A DNA stretch of 64,000 bases, from positions 4,340,001 to 4,404,000 of the forward strand of contig JAPTYK010000001.1 of assembly GCA_026913215.1 (NCBI GenBank), in the 5' to 3' direction. This DNA is from Streptomyces diastatochromogenes. Its GTDB lineage: Bacteria; Actinomycetota; Actinomycetes; Streptomycetales; Streptomycetaceae. The position numbers and the translations under genes are program-made. Below are positions 7,726 through 16,340 of this stretch, one piece after another. Every line of letters starts with the position of its first letter. Within the stretch, counting starts at the first letter, position 1. The notes beneath the pieces were generated by a model. That model had not been told where the DNA came from. It was given only the letters and a program-made list of their open reading frames with translations, and did no database searches.

Positions 7726-9324
7726 ATGATCAAGATCGCGGACATCCGCAAGCACGCCGCCCGCTGGCCCCAGCGCGTCGCCGTCGTCGACGGCGAGACC
7801 CGGATGACCTGGGCGAGCTTCGCCGACAAGGTCAGCCGCGTGGCCTGCGCCATCCAGGACCTGCTGCCGGAGACCCGGCCGGCCCGCGCGGTCTTCCTCG
7901 CCGAGAACAGCTGGGAGCTCGTGGTCTCCATGGCCGCCGTCAGCTCCCTCGGCATCCCCTGCGTCGGACTCGACTACACGGCCGGCCCCGTCGCCACCGC
8001 GGCCGCGCTCGACCAGCTGGAGCCGACCGTCGTCATCACCTCGCAGGCCCACCGGGCGCTCGTCGAGGAATGCGGCTGGCCGGGCGGCAGAGACATACTC
8101 GACATATTCATCGACAGCGAGCCGGTGGGCCTGCCCGACGGGCAGACCGTCTCGGTCAGCTTCGCCGACCTCCTCGTGTCGGCGCCGGGCGAACCGGAGC
8201 CGGTGGAGCAGCCCTTCGAGGCCTTCTCCTTCACCTCCGGCACCAGCGGCGTCCCCAAGATGGTGGTGCGGCGCACCTCCTTCGAGGCCCGTCGCTTCGC
8301 CGATCTCGTCGACCAGTACGCCTTCGACGAAGAGGACGTCCACCTCGTCACCGTGCCGCTCTACCACGCCTCCGGGCCGGGCTGGGCGCGGATCTTCCTC
8401 ACCCTGGGCGGCACGGTCGTCCTCGGCCCGTACGACGACGCCGAGGAGCTCATCCGCATCATCCAGGACGAGGGCGTCTCCACCACGCTCATGGTGCCGC
8501 CGGTCCTGGCCCGGGTCGTCGCCCACCCGAAGTCGGAGCACCTGCACAAGACCTCCCGGCTGCACTTCGTCCTCTCCGGCGGCCGGCACCTCAACCGATG
8601 GGTCATCAACAACGCCTGGGACCGGCTCGGTCCGGTGCTGCACCTCTACTACGGGACGACCGAGACCGGCGTGAACGTCATGATCGGTCCCGAGGAGCTG
8701 CACGTGGCGCCCTGCCGCTCGGGCCGCCCGATGCCCGGCAACACGGTCGTCGTCCTCGACGCCGAGAACAAGCCGCTGCCGAAGGGCAGCCGGGGCCGGG
8801 TCGCCATCGCCAGCTACCAGCTGATGGACAGTTACGCGACGAGCGAGCCCGACTTCATGACGCTCGACTACGGCGGCCGTACGCAGCGCTTCCTGCTCAC
8901 CGGTGACAGCGGGCTCGTCGACGAGGCGGGCCGGCTGGAGCTCACCGGCCGCAACGACGGCGTCGCCAAGGCCGAGGCGGGCAAGCCGCTCGACGTCAAC
9001 ATCTTCGGTCTCGAAGCCGATCTGATGGACCTGCCCTGCGTGCGGGAGACCGCCGTCCTGCGGACGCGCCTCGACGGCGCCGGCGAGGTGCTGGTCGTGC
9101 CCTTCACCCCGGTCGCGCCCGAGCGGCAGGAGAGCGGCTACCGGGCGGTCAGCGCCGCCTGCGCCCGCCGGGTGCCCTGCCTCCCGGCGTACGTGGTGCC
9201 GGTCGAGTCCATCCCGTACAGCCCGACCGGCAAGGTCCGGGCCGCCCAGCTCCTGGAGTCGGTCCTGCCGCTGCTCGACATCCAGCCCGCGGAATCCCGC
9301 GCGACGGAGCCGGCCGGGGTCTGA
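7726..9324 (+). CDS. ANL-superfamily adenylate-forming ligase (acyl/aryl-CoA synthetase-like)
   Basis: A 532-residue protein from ATG 7726 (GAGGAG at 7711-7716). The P-loop is FTSGTSGVPKMVVRR around residue 168, the adenine motif is LYYGTTETG, the hinge region reads FLLTGDSGLVDEAG followed by LTGRNDGVAK, and the C-terminal lysine motif is YSPTGKVRA. All adenylation and thioesterification motifs are present, so it should activate a carboxylic acid as AMP ester and load it on CoA or an amine. The helix HKTSRLHFVLSGGRHLNRW is unusual and the substrate is unclear. It sits between a decarboxylase and an exporter and is probably translated from the same message. Confidence 0.85.
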   Translation: MIKIADIRKHAARWPQRVAVVDGETRMTWASFADKVSRVACAIQDLLPETRPARAVFLAENSWELVVSMAAVSSLGIPCVGLDYTAGPVATAAALDQLEPTVVITSQAHRALVEECGWPGGRDILDIFIDSEPVGLPDGQTVSVSFADLLVSAPGEPEPVEQPFEAFSFTSGTSGVPKMVVRRTSFEARRFADLVDQYAFDEEDVHLVTVPLYHASGPGWARIFLTLGGTVVLGPYDDAEELIRIIQDEGVSTTLMVPPVLARVVAHPKSEHLHKTSRLHFVLSGGRHLNRWVINNAWDRLGPVLHLYYGTTETGVNVMIGPEELHVAPCRSGRPMPGNTVVVLDAENKPLPKGSRGRVAIASYQLMDSYATSEPDFMTLDYGGRTQRFLLTGDSGLVDEAGRLELTGRNDGVAKAEAGKPLDVNIFGLEADLMDLPCVRETAVLRTRLDGAGEVLVVPFTPVAPERQESGYRAVSAACARRVPCLPAYVVPVESIPYSPTGKVRAAQLLESVLPLLDIQPAESRATEPAGV

Positions 9325-9372
9325 CCCGCCCGTCCTCCCCGCCCGTCCCTCCCCTCCCCTTCCGTCCCGTCC

Positions 9373-9410
9373 GGGGCCGGGTTCCTCACCCCTCCGCAGG
9401 ACCCGGCCCC
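9373..9410 (+). terminator. GC hairpin between ligase and exporter genes
   Basis: GGGGCCGGGT (9373-9382) pairs with ACCCGGCCCC (9401-9410) over an 18-base loop; the pairing nearly extends further. No T-run follows, so it may reduce rather than end transcription into the exporter, or stabilise the upstream message. Confidence 0.4.
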
Positions 9411-9464
9411 GCCTCCTCCCCGACCTCCCGACTCCAGGCCGCCTCAGGCCCGACAGGAAGACTC

Positions 9465-10508
9465 ATGAACAGTCAGAACACGTACACGCGGGGCGTTCTC
9501 CTCTGCCTCCTGGCCACGGTGTCCTGGGGCGCGATGTTCCCCCTGATGGACTCCACCCTCAAGCACATCGACCCCTTCACCTTCACGGTGATGCGCTACA
9601 CCATCGCCGGTGCGATGTTCCTGGTCTTCCTCCGCATCCGGGAGGGGAGGGCGGGACTGCGCCTCAAGGGCGAACGCATCGGTCTGGCCTGGCTGTTCGG
9701 CACGGCCGGCTTCGCGGGCTTCCAGTTCCTGGTCTTCTTCGGCCAGGACCTGATCGGTGAGCGCGGCGCGCTGAACGCCTCGATCATGATGGCGACCATG
9801 CCCATGATGGGCTTCCTGGTGAACTGGGTGCTGAAGAAGGTCGTTCCGCCGAAGTTCTCGCTGGTCTTCATCGCGATGTCCTTCGTCGGCACCATCCTCG
9901 TCGTCTCCGACGGCGACATCGGCTCGCTGATCGCCGACCCGAAGACCGCCGGCGCCGACGCCCTGCTGCTCTTCGCCGCGCTGTGCTGGGTCGTCTACAC
10001 CTCGGGCGCCAGCTACTTCCCGACCTGGTCCCCGATCAAGTACACGGCCATCACCACGGTCCTCGGCCTCGCCTCCGCCGCCGTGATCACGGTGATCATC
10101 CTGATCTCCGGCGGCGTCCCGGTCCCGACGGCCGGTGCCGTGGGCTCGATCCTTCCGCAGCTCGCCTACATGAGCATCATCGCCGGCTTCGTCGGCGTCC
10201 TCGGCTGGAACTTCGGCAACCGCTACCTCGGCCCGCTCAACGGCGTCCTCTTCATGGACGTCGTGCCGATCACGGCCTTCGTGATCTCCGCCCTGACCGG
10301 TGTCGTCCCGGCCGGCATGCAGATCGTCGGTGCCTCGCTCACGGCGGCGGCGCTGGTCTTCAACAACCTGTACCTGCGCAAGGTGGCCGCCAAGGCCGCC
10401 GCGGCCGCGCCGACCCCGGTCGTGGCCTCCGGTTCGGGTTCCGGTTCGTCCTCCGCCACGGGCTCCGCTTCCACCCAGGCGCCCGTCACCTCGGGCAGCA
10501 GGTCCTGA
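9465..10508 (+). CDS. EamA/DMT-family exporter
   Basis: A 347-residue membrane protein with AGGAAG just before ATG 9465. GVLLCLLATVSWGAMFPLMD opens the first EamA repeat and LLLFAALCWVVYTSGASYFP the second; about ten hydrophobic helices are visible. WNFGNRYLGPLNGVLFMDVV is a typical last-helix region of the family. After the last helix there is a 40-residue Ser/Gly/Ala/Pro tail that is not part of the domain. Its position after a decarboxylase and ligase suggests it exports their product or an intermediate. The frame is intact and a strong terminator follows. Confidence 0.85.
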   Translation: MNSQNTYTRGVLLCLLATVSWGAMFPLMDSTLKHIDPFTFTVMRYTIAGAMFLVFLRIREGRAGLRLKGERIGLAWLFGTAGFAGFQFLVFFGQDLIGERGALNASIMMATMPMMGFLVNWVLKKVVPPKFSLVFIAMSFVGTILVVSDGDIGSLIADPKTAGADALLLFAALCWVVYTSGASYFPTWSPIKYTAITTVLGLASAAVITVIILISGGVPVPTAGAVGSILPQLAYMSIIAGFVGVLGWNFGNRYLGPLNGVLFMDVVPITAFVISALTGVVPAGMQIVGASLTAAALVFNNLYLRKVAAKAAAAAPTPVVASGSGSGSSSATGSASTQAPVTSGSRS

Positions 10509-10531
10509 CCGTCCGGACCCGCTGAACGCGT

Positions 10532-10573
10532 ACGGCGTGGCCTCCCACATCCGTGGGGGGCCACGCCGTTTTC
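10532..10573 (+). terminator. intrinsic terminator after the exporter
   Basis: ACGGCGTGGCCTCCCAC (10532-10548) pairs with the complementary 17 bases at 10553-10569, with at most one mismatch and a four-base loop, and is followed by TTTT. It lies between the convergent exporter and receptor genes. Confidence 0.9.
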
Positions 10574-10603
10574 CGGTCTCTCACGGCGGGCACACGCGGC
10601 CGA

Positions 10604-11205
10604 TCAGCCGCGGATCCCGTCGAGGAGGACGCTCCGCAGTTCCTCGTGCCGCTCGGTGAGGTCCTTGCGCCGGCTGAGGACGTCCGAGATGTGCTGCATG
10701 CCGAAGAAGGCGGAGACCAGGACGCGGGCCGCCGCGCGGGGTTCCACTCCTCCCTCAGTTCGCCCGCGTCGCGGGCTTCCGCGATGAGCCGGGTGAGGTA
10801 GTCCTCCCAGCCCACGTACGGCTCGGGGAGCTCGGCGTCGATGAGGGCCCGCTCGATCTGGAGCCGCGCGCCGGCCTGGACGACGATGTCCCGCGCGAAG
10901 GCCTGGGTGACCGTGTCGAGGACGGCGGCGAGCGCGTCGAACGGCTTCGCGTGGCTGCCCTCGGCGCCCTTGAGGATCTCGGGCCAGCGCGCGTAGTGCT
11001 CCTGCACGACGGCGACGGCCAGGGCCTCCTTGTTCGTGTAGTGGAAGTACACCGCTCCCTTGGTCATTTCCGCCCGTTCGGCCACGTCCTGCAAGGTCAC
11101 GGTCGCGTAGCCGCGCTCGGCGAAGAGCTCGGCCGCCGACTGCAGGATGTGGCTCTTCGTGCGCCGGGCCCGTTCCTGCTTCGGTTCGCTTCGTGGTGTC
11201 GCCAT
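10604..11205 (-). CDS. TetR-type gamma-butyrolactone-receptor-like regulator
   Basis: From ATG 11205: RRTKSHILQSAAELFAERGY and VTLQDVAERAEMTKGAVYFH form the TetR helix-turn-helix; VYFHYTNKEALAVAVVQEHY is the family signature. The ligand domain, with DIVVQAGARLQIERALID, resembles ScbR/ArpA receptors, which have RAGVRL at that place. One missing base near 10735 moves the end into another frame: FFGMQHISDVLSRRKDLTER, ending LLDGIRG at 10604. It is divergent from the afsA homologue across ARE-like box 2, the standard receptor/synthase pair, so self-repression and control of AfsA are likely. Length about 200 residues. Confidence 0.85.
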
Positions 11206-11237
11206 GCCTGTCCGCCTCTCTTGTGCCTACGCCTTGC

Positions 11238-11261
11238 AATATACATTCTCGAAGGTATATT
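11238..11261 (-). promoter_or_regulatory. ARE-like palindromic box 2, receptor/AfsA intergenic region
   Basis: AATATAC (11238-11244) and GTATATT (11255-11261) are perfect inverted arms separated by ten bases. Read on the minus strand the box contains ATATACCTTCGAGAATGTAT, matching ATACCTTC of boxes 1 and 3. It is 33 bases from the receptor start and 67 bases from the AfsA start, so one bound dimer could control both promoters. Confidence 0.75.
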
Positions 11262-11327
11262 TCTTGCTGTCGAGGGGCCACGGAGGCCTCTCGTCGCCGC
11301 GATGCTTCACCTTGTAGGGGGATAAGG

Positions 11328-12316
11328 ATGTCCATCGGTGTGCTGCAGACCGTGTTACCGGCCGAACCGCTCGCGTCCGTCGAGTCCCTGGAGTCCCTGA
11401 TACGGGACGCCAAGGCGGCCCTGAGCTTCGACCGCACGATCTCGCGCCGGTTCGTGCACCGTGCCTCGGTGACGGAGGTCTTCCTCACCGACGCGACCGT
11501 GGCCGGGCCCGACCGCTTCCTGGTCGGCGCCCAACTGCCCCGGAACCACGCGCTGTACCGCCCGGAGAGGACCGGGCAGTGCGACTTCATGCTCCTCGTC
11601 GAAACCGTACGGCAGGCCGGAATCTTCCTGAGCCACCGTTTCCACGACGTACCGCTCGGCCACCACTTCATCTTCAAGGCGCTGTCGCTCCACATCAGCG
11701 ACCCGGCCGCCCTCCGGGTCGGCTGCGGCCCGCTCGGCGCGGTCCTGGACGTGAAGGTCGTGACGCCCGCCGGAGCCCGCAACCCGCGCCGCTTCGACGC
11801 CCGCTTCGACATGGTGATCGAGGTCGGCGGCCGGGAGTGCGCCCGCGCCTCCGCCGGGGTCATCGTGATCGACGACGTCCGGTACGGGCGGCTGCGCCAG
11901 CGCGGCCGGATCGACGGGACCGCCCGCCCGGCAGGCCGCGAGGCCTCCCCGTACGGGCCGCCCCGGGCACCGAGGACGACCGGGGCGTCCTGCGCCCCGT
12001 CCCCGCGGCGGAGGCCCAGCCCCTGCCCCCCGGCTGCGGGGAATGGCGGCTGCACGTCGACCCCGCGCACCCCGGCTACTTCGAGCACCCCTCGGACCAC
12101 GTGCCCGGGATGCTGCTCCTGGAGGCCTTCCGGCAGGCCGCCCGGCAGACGGCGGGAGGCGCGGCACTGACCTCGCTGGACGCCGACTTCGCCGTCTTCG
12201 GCGAACTGGCCGAGGCCGTGGCCGTCGAGGCCACACCCACGGGGGACGGCCGGGTGCGCCTCTCCGCCACCCAGGGCGCCCGCGTCCTCGCCACGGCCGT
12301 GGCCCGCTGCGGATGA
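11328..12316 (+). CDS. AfsA-family signal (butyrolactone-type) synthase
   Basis: ATG 11328 follows AGGGGG. The first AfsA hotdog domain has FVHRASVTEVFLTDATV and LPRNHALYRPE; the second, after one missing base near 11965, has HPGYFEHPSDHVPGMLLLEA and FRQAARQTAGG. These are the hallmark motifs of AfsA/ScbA/MmfL enzymes, which join a beta-ketoacyl-ACP to dihydroxyacetone phosphate to start hormone synthesis. Repaired length is 329 residues, normal. It is divergent from the receptor gene and followed by a LysR fragment and a HAD phosphatase, which could do the dephosphorylation step. The signal type (butyrolactone, furan or butenolide) cannot be told. Confidence 0.9.
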
Positions 12317-12381
12317 CGGTCCGCCGCGACGTTCAACTGCACGTTCAGGGGAAGAACGGACGAGCGTAGAAAGGCAGAACG

Positions 12382-12768
12382 ATGGAACTCCAGCACTTAC
12401 GGGCCTTCCGTGAAGTGGCCCGGGAACTCAGCTTCACCCGCGCGGCCCACAACCTGCACTACTCCCAGCCCGCGGTGACCGCGCAGATCAAGGGCCTGGA
12501 AGAGGACATGGGAGCCTCGCTCTTCCAGCGGCGCGGCAACCGCTCCGTGGAACTCACCCCGGCCGGCGCCCGCCTGCGCCCGCTGGCGGAGCAGATCCTC
12601 GAACTGGTCGAGACGGCGCAGTACGAGATCGCCGACCCCGCCCCCGCCCCGGCGAAGAACCACGGGACGACGGACCGCCGGATGGCCCTGCCGGCCGGCG
12701 CGAACGGCCGCTTCGCCGACGCCCGCCTCAGCGGCAACGGCCTGACGGGCAGAGGGGGAAGAGCATGA
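12382..12768 (+). CDS. stand-alone LysR DNA-binding domain, no effector domain
   Basis: A 128-residue intact frame from ATG 12382 (GAAAGG at 12369-12374). MELQHLRAFREVARELSFTR, AAHNLHYSQPAVTAQIKGLE and LFQRRGNRSVELTPAGARLR form a complete LysR wHTH plus linker helix. After residue 90 there is only a short Ala/Pro/Gly-rich tail and no effector-binding fold. The stop overlaps the HAD start (ATGA at 12765), so the short length is the real gene structure and not a downstream break. It may act as a ligand-blind regulator or partner to a full LysR. It sits in the AfsA operon. Confidence 0.8.
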   Translation: MELQHLRAFREVARELSFTRAAHNLHYSQPAVTAQIKGLEEDMGASLFQRRGNRSVELTPAGARLRPLAEQILELVETAQYEIADPAPAPAKNHGTTDRRMALPAGANGRFADARLSGNGLTGRGGRA

Positions 12769-13499
12769 GCATCGCCCCCGCCCGTGCCGCGTTCTTCGAC
12801 GTGGACGAGACCCTGATCACCTGCAAGAGCATGGCCTGCCTCATCGCCCGCTACTGGGGGCACGGAGAGGTGGCCGCCCGCCGGCTCGCCGCCGTGCGCG
12901 GCTCGCTCCAGCGCCAGATCCGCGAGGGCGTGCCCCGCGAGCAGGTGAACCGCTCCTTCTTCCGCTTCCTCACCGGCAGCCACCTGGACGACCTGGAGGC
13001 CTGCGGCCGGGAGTGGTACGAGAAGGCCCGCGCCGGCGGACTGCTCCACACCCCGTGTACGAGGCGCTCCGCCGCCACCGCGACGCCGGCGACCTGGTCG
13101 TCCTCGTCTCCGGCGCCTTCTCCGCCTGCCTGGACCCGCTGGCGCGGGAGGTCGGCGCCGATCTCGTCGTGTGCACCCTGCCCGAGGTGACCTCTCAGGG
13201 CGTGCTCACCGGCGAGCTGGCCGCCCGCCGATGATCGGCGAGGCCAAGGCCGACGCCGTCCGCCGGATCCTCACGGCCTTCGGCATCGCCGCCGAGGAGT
13301 GTTTCGCCTACGCCGACGACGAGAGCGATCTGCCGCTGCTGCGCTCCGTCGGCCACCCGTCTTCGTGGGCGACGCGTCGATCTCCGCCCCGGCTTCGGAA
13401 CGGGCGGCCTGGTCCTGGCTGCCGGGTCCCGCGCCGGTGACCCCCGCCGCCCCGGCGGCCGCGCGGCCCGCGCAGAGCCCGGCTCCACAGGCGGCTTGA
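12765..13499 (+). CDS. HAD-IB family phosphatase (SerB-like), frame-broken
   Basis: Starts with ATG 12765 overlapping the LysR-domain stop. AAFFDVDETLITCKS is HAD motif I with nucleophile and acid Asp; LVVLVSGAFSACLDPLA is motif II (Ser); MIGEAKADAVRRIL gives the motif III Lys; CFAYADDESDLPLLRSVGHP is motif IV with DD and D. Frames change by minus one near 13055, 13230 and 13360, and the last segment FVGDASISAPASERAAWSW runs to a stop at 13499 (about 245 residues repaired). HAD phosphatases act in furan and butyrolactone hormone pathways (MmfP in methylenomycin furans), which would fit the AfsA operon. Confidence 0.8.
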
Positions 13500-13679
13500 G
13501 GCTCCGGACCCGGGCGCGGACCTCTCCGCCGCCGCGCCCGTCATGGCAGCCCCGCCCGTTCGAGAGCCCGCCGCCACGGCGGCTCCCAGAACCCGGCACG
13601 ACCACTCCTCCGTGACCCCAGCGCCTCCCCGTCACGCCGGTGTGCCCCGTAAGGCTTCATCCGTCCTCGCGCAACCCCA

Positions 13680-14085
13680 CGTGCGCAAGGCCCCCCACGC
13701 GCGAGCCCGCCTCGCGTGAGCCCCCATCCGCGCAAGCCCCCACGTTGCGCACGGCTCCACCCGCGTGAGCGCCACCTCCCGCGGAGCCCCACTCGCGTGA
13801 GCCCCACGTCACGCGAAGCCCCACCCGCGCAAGCCCCACGGTGCGCGGAGTCCCACCCGCGCAAGCCCCACGGTGTGCGGAGTCCCAGCCGCGTGAGCAC
13901 CACCTCGCGCGGAGTCCCGCCCGCGTGAGCACCACCTCGCGCGGAGTTCCCTCGCGTGAGCGTGAGCCCCACCTCGCGTGAAGTCCCGCCCGCGCAAGCC
14001 CCACGGTGCGCGGAGTTCCACTCGTGTGAGCCCCACCTCGCGCGAGGCTCCATCCGTGCGAGTGCCTCATCGCGTGAGGTCCGCA
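13680..14085. repeat. 32-bp tandem repeat array between HAD and TetR genes
   Basis: Units such as GCGCAAGCCCCACGGTGCGC followed by GGAGTCCCACC recur with a 32-base period: the AAGC/GAGC core is at 13831, 13863, 13895, 13927 and 13958. Two flavours alternate (CACGGTGCG and CACCTCGCG), about twelve copies in all, some degenerate. The interval 13500-14126 has no convincing gene; frames through the repeat give Arg/Gly/Thr-rich strings. It lies in the convergent gap between the HAD and second TetR genes. No unique spacers are present. Confidence 0.8.
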
Positions 14086-14126
14086 TGCGCCCTCCCGCAT
14101 GCGGACCCCATCGTGGCTCCTCCTGC

Positions 14127-14729
14127 TCAAGCGCCGCTTGAGCCCGACAACGCGGGCTCGAGGACGTCCCACAGTTCGCTCACCAGCTCTGCGGGACCGG
14201 CCGCGTCCGACGCCGTCACCACGGCAGGGGCGCCGACCAGGAGGGCCACGGCCAGCCGGGCCAGTACGTCGGCCGGGTGGGCGGTGCGTACGGAACCCTC
14301 GTCCTGGCACCTGCGGACGAGGAGCGCCACGACCTCGCAGAGCCTGTCGAGGTGGACGGGGACGGTTCCCTCGGCGCGGGCGGCGTCCATGACCAGACGC
14401 AGTCCGGCGGCGAAGGGCAGGTCCCCGTTCACCCGGCGGGCGAGGTCGAGGAGCAGTCCCCGGAGGGCGGGCAGCGCCGCACCGCTCTCCTCCGCCGCAC
14501 CGACGGCGGCGGCGAGGGAGCCGTCCCAGACCGCCTCGAAGGAACGGGTCAGTTCGCCGGCGAGTTCGGCCTTCGAGGAGAAGTGTCCGTAGAGGGCTCC
14601 TTTCGTCAGTCCGGTACGGGCCGTGATGTCGGCCAGGTTCGTCCCCGCGAATCCGTGCAGGGCGAACTCGGCCGCTGCCGCGCCGATGACCAGGTCATAG
14701 GTCATGCGGGCCCTGTCCTGTTGCTTCAT
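14127..14729 (-). CDS. second TetR regulator of the cluster (pseudo-receptor-like)
   Basis: An intact 200-residue protein from ATG 14729. MTYDLVIGAAAAEFALHGFA, LADITARTGLTKGALYGHFS and SSKAELAGELTRSFEAVW form the TetR N-terminal domain; GLTKGALYGHF is close to the ScbR-family recognition helix. The ligand domain is Ala/Leu rich, with LPFAAGLRLVMDAARAEGT. It is divergent from the flavoprotein at 14867 across ARE-like box 3. In butyrolactone clusters a second such protein often acts as a pseudo-receptor that binds the end product; that role is inferred here. Confidence 0.8.
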   Translation of the reverse strand: MKQQDRARMTYDLVIGAAAAEFALHGFAGTNLADITARTGLTKGALYGHFSSKAELAGELTRSFEAVWDGSLAAAVGAAEESGAALPALRGLLLDLARRVNGDLPFAAGLRLVMDAARAEGTVPVHLDRLCEVVALLVRRCQDEGSVRTAHPADVLARLAVALLVGAPAVVTASDAAGPAELVSELWDVLEPALSGSSGA

Positions 14730-14789
14730 CGAGCGTTCGCCTCCCTTCCGCTGTAGCGGCCGTCCATGTCTTTCATGACGGCCTCTCAG

Positions 14790-14815
14790 AAAATACCTTC
14801 CGGACTGAATTTTTT
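14790..14815 (+). promoter_or_regulatory. ARE-like box 3, TetR2/flavoprotein intergenic region
   Basis: AAAATACCTTCCGGACTGAA followed by TTTTTT is a pseudo-palindrome centred on TCCGGA (14799-14804), with A-rich and T-rich flanks like classical autoregulator elements. It has the same ATACCTTC half as boxes 1 and 2. It lies 61 bases from the TetR2 start and 52 bases from the flavoprotein start. Confidence 0.7.
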
Positions 14816-14866
14816 GCTACTCGCATCAGCACCACCACTGAACCTCCACCTGAAGGAGTACGCGTC

Positions 14867-16023
14867 ATGACCGCCGCCACCGCCCCCGCCCCCGTCCTCG
14901 CCTCCCTCGGCAGCGGCCCCCTCCAGGCCATCGCCGCCCGCCGCGCCGAGGAGGCCGAGCGGACCGGACGGCTCCACGCCGAGGTCGTCGGGGCGCTGAC
15001 CGCCGCCGGCCTCCCCGCCACTTCGTGCCCCGCCGCTGGGGCGGCACGGCCGGGACCTTCACCGAACTGCTCGGCACGGTCGCGGGAGTCGGCTCGGCCT
15101 GCGCCTCCACCGGCTGGTGCGCGATGCTGTACGCCGCCCACGGCCGCCTCGCCGCGCACCTGCCGGCCGAGGGACAGCGCGAACTGTGGGGCGGCTCGCC
15201 CGACGTGCGGATCGCGGCGGCGATCGTGCCCCCGGCGGGCTGGCTCGCCCCGGCGCCCGGCGGCTGGACCCTCTCGGGGAGTGGGCCTTCGCCAGCGGCG
15301 TCGAGGACGCCGACTGGGTCCTCCTCGCCTCCCTCGACCACTCGGGCGACGGCGCCCCGGGATACAGGGTCCTGGCGGTCCCGCGCGAGCAGGTCCGGGT
15401 CCGCGAGACCTGGGACGCGGTCGGGCTCCGCGCCACCGGCAGCCACAGCGTCATCGCCGAGGCGGTCTTCGTGCCCGAGCACCGCACCTTCCTCCGCGAG
15501 GCCCTGGTGACCGGCGTCGCCGACGCCGACGCGGCCCCTGCCACCGGGTGCCGTACCAGCTGATCGCCGCCCTCCTCTTCGCCGCCCCGCGCTCGGCGCG
15601 GCGCGCGCGGCCCTGGACGCCTGGACCCTCCTCGCCGGCCTGCGCCGCCTCCCCGACGGCCGTCCGCACACCGACGACCCGGCGGTCCAGCAGACCCTGG
15701 CCCGCTGCTCCGCCGAGATCGACGCGGCCCGCCTGCTCCTGGAGTCCGCCGCCCACCGCGCCGACGGCCCCGCCGGCACCGCCCCGAACAGCGCGACGTG
15801 GTCTCCGCCGCCGCCCTCAACCAGCGGGACGCGACCGTCGCCGTCGACCTCCTCGTCGGCGCGGTCGAACGCCTCATGCGCACCGCCGGCGCCCGCGGCC
15901 TCGTCCGGGCGGCGGCCTGGAGCGCGCCTGGCGCGACATCCACGCCATCGCCGCGCACGCCGCCCTCCAGCCGGCTCCGGCGGCCGCGGCCTACGCGGCG
16001 ACGGTCTTCCGTCGGCCTCCTGA
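14867..16023 (+). CDS. acyl-CoA-dehydrogenase-fold flavoprotein (group D monooxygenase-like), frame-broken
   Basis: ATG 14867 follows GAAGGAG. The protein can be followed through about seven minus-one breaks: HFVPRRWGGTAGTFTELLGT, ACASTGWCAMLYAAHGRLAA, ADWVLLASLDHSGDGAPGY, VRETWDAVGLRATGSHSV, then RLPDGRPHTDDPAVQQTLAR and ERAWRDIHAIAAHAALQP. The last motif, an Arg-Asp/His pair near the C-terminus, marks the Acyl-CoA_dh_2 flavin hydroxylases/group D monooxygenases and not beta-oxidation enzymes, which have a catalytic Glu. Probable end 16023. It is divergent from TetR2 over ARE-like box 3, so it may tailor the cluster product or the signal. Confidence 0.7.
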
Positions 16024-16212
16024 GCGCCTCCCCGGTGGCGGGCGGCTGTGGGGGCCGCCGTTCCCGCGCCAGGCGGCGTAGATGCCGGACACGGCGACGG
16101 CGATGGTCGCGAGTGATTCCGGGGCGACTCCCCGCAGGACGAGGACGGCGCCGGTGACGAGTACGGCGAGGAAGGCGACGAGGTCCTGAACTCGCCTGTT
16201 TCCCTTGGGCAT
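15991..16212 (-). CDS. small membrane protein of unknown function
   Basis: From ATG 16212: MPKGNRRVQDLVAFLAVLVT starts with a basic segment and a first hydrophobic helix, then VLRGVAPESLATIAVAVSGI forms a second helix, followed by YAAWRGNGG and a basic tail, 73 residues in all. Two membrane segments are predicted with cytoplasmic ends. I do not recognise the family. Its 3' end overlaps the convergent flavoprotein by about 30 bases, so the last residues may be out of frame. It is divergent from the HTH/pseudo-trypsin gene. Confidence 0.6.
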   Translation of the reverse strand: MPKGNRRVQDLVAFLAVLVTGAVLVLRGVAPESLATIAVAVSGIYAAWRGNGGPHSRPPPGRRSGGRRKTVAA

Positions 16213-16340
16213 GGGTGGGCTCCCGGCTCTCGGTGGATGATGGGGGACCACCCTCTCCGAGGGGTGGGGTGCTGCGGCAGGTGCAGCGGGTGCTGCGGTA
16301 CGAATGGCAGCACGCGCGGACGCGGGAACGGGGCGGTGGG

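Noticed and set aside
6016..8703. Open frame of 895 codons on the minus strand opposite the decarboxylase and ligase
   Set aside because: It is antisense to two well-supported genes, has Gly/Glu/Asp/Val-rich text without domains, and follows from high GC at third positions.
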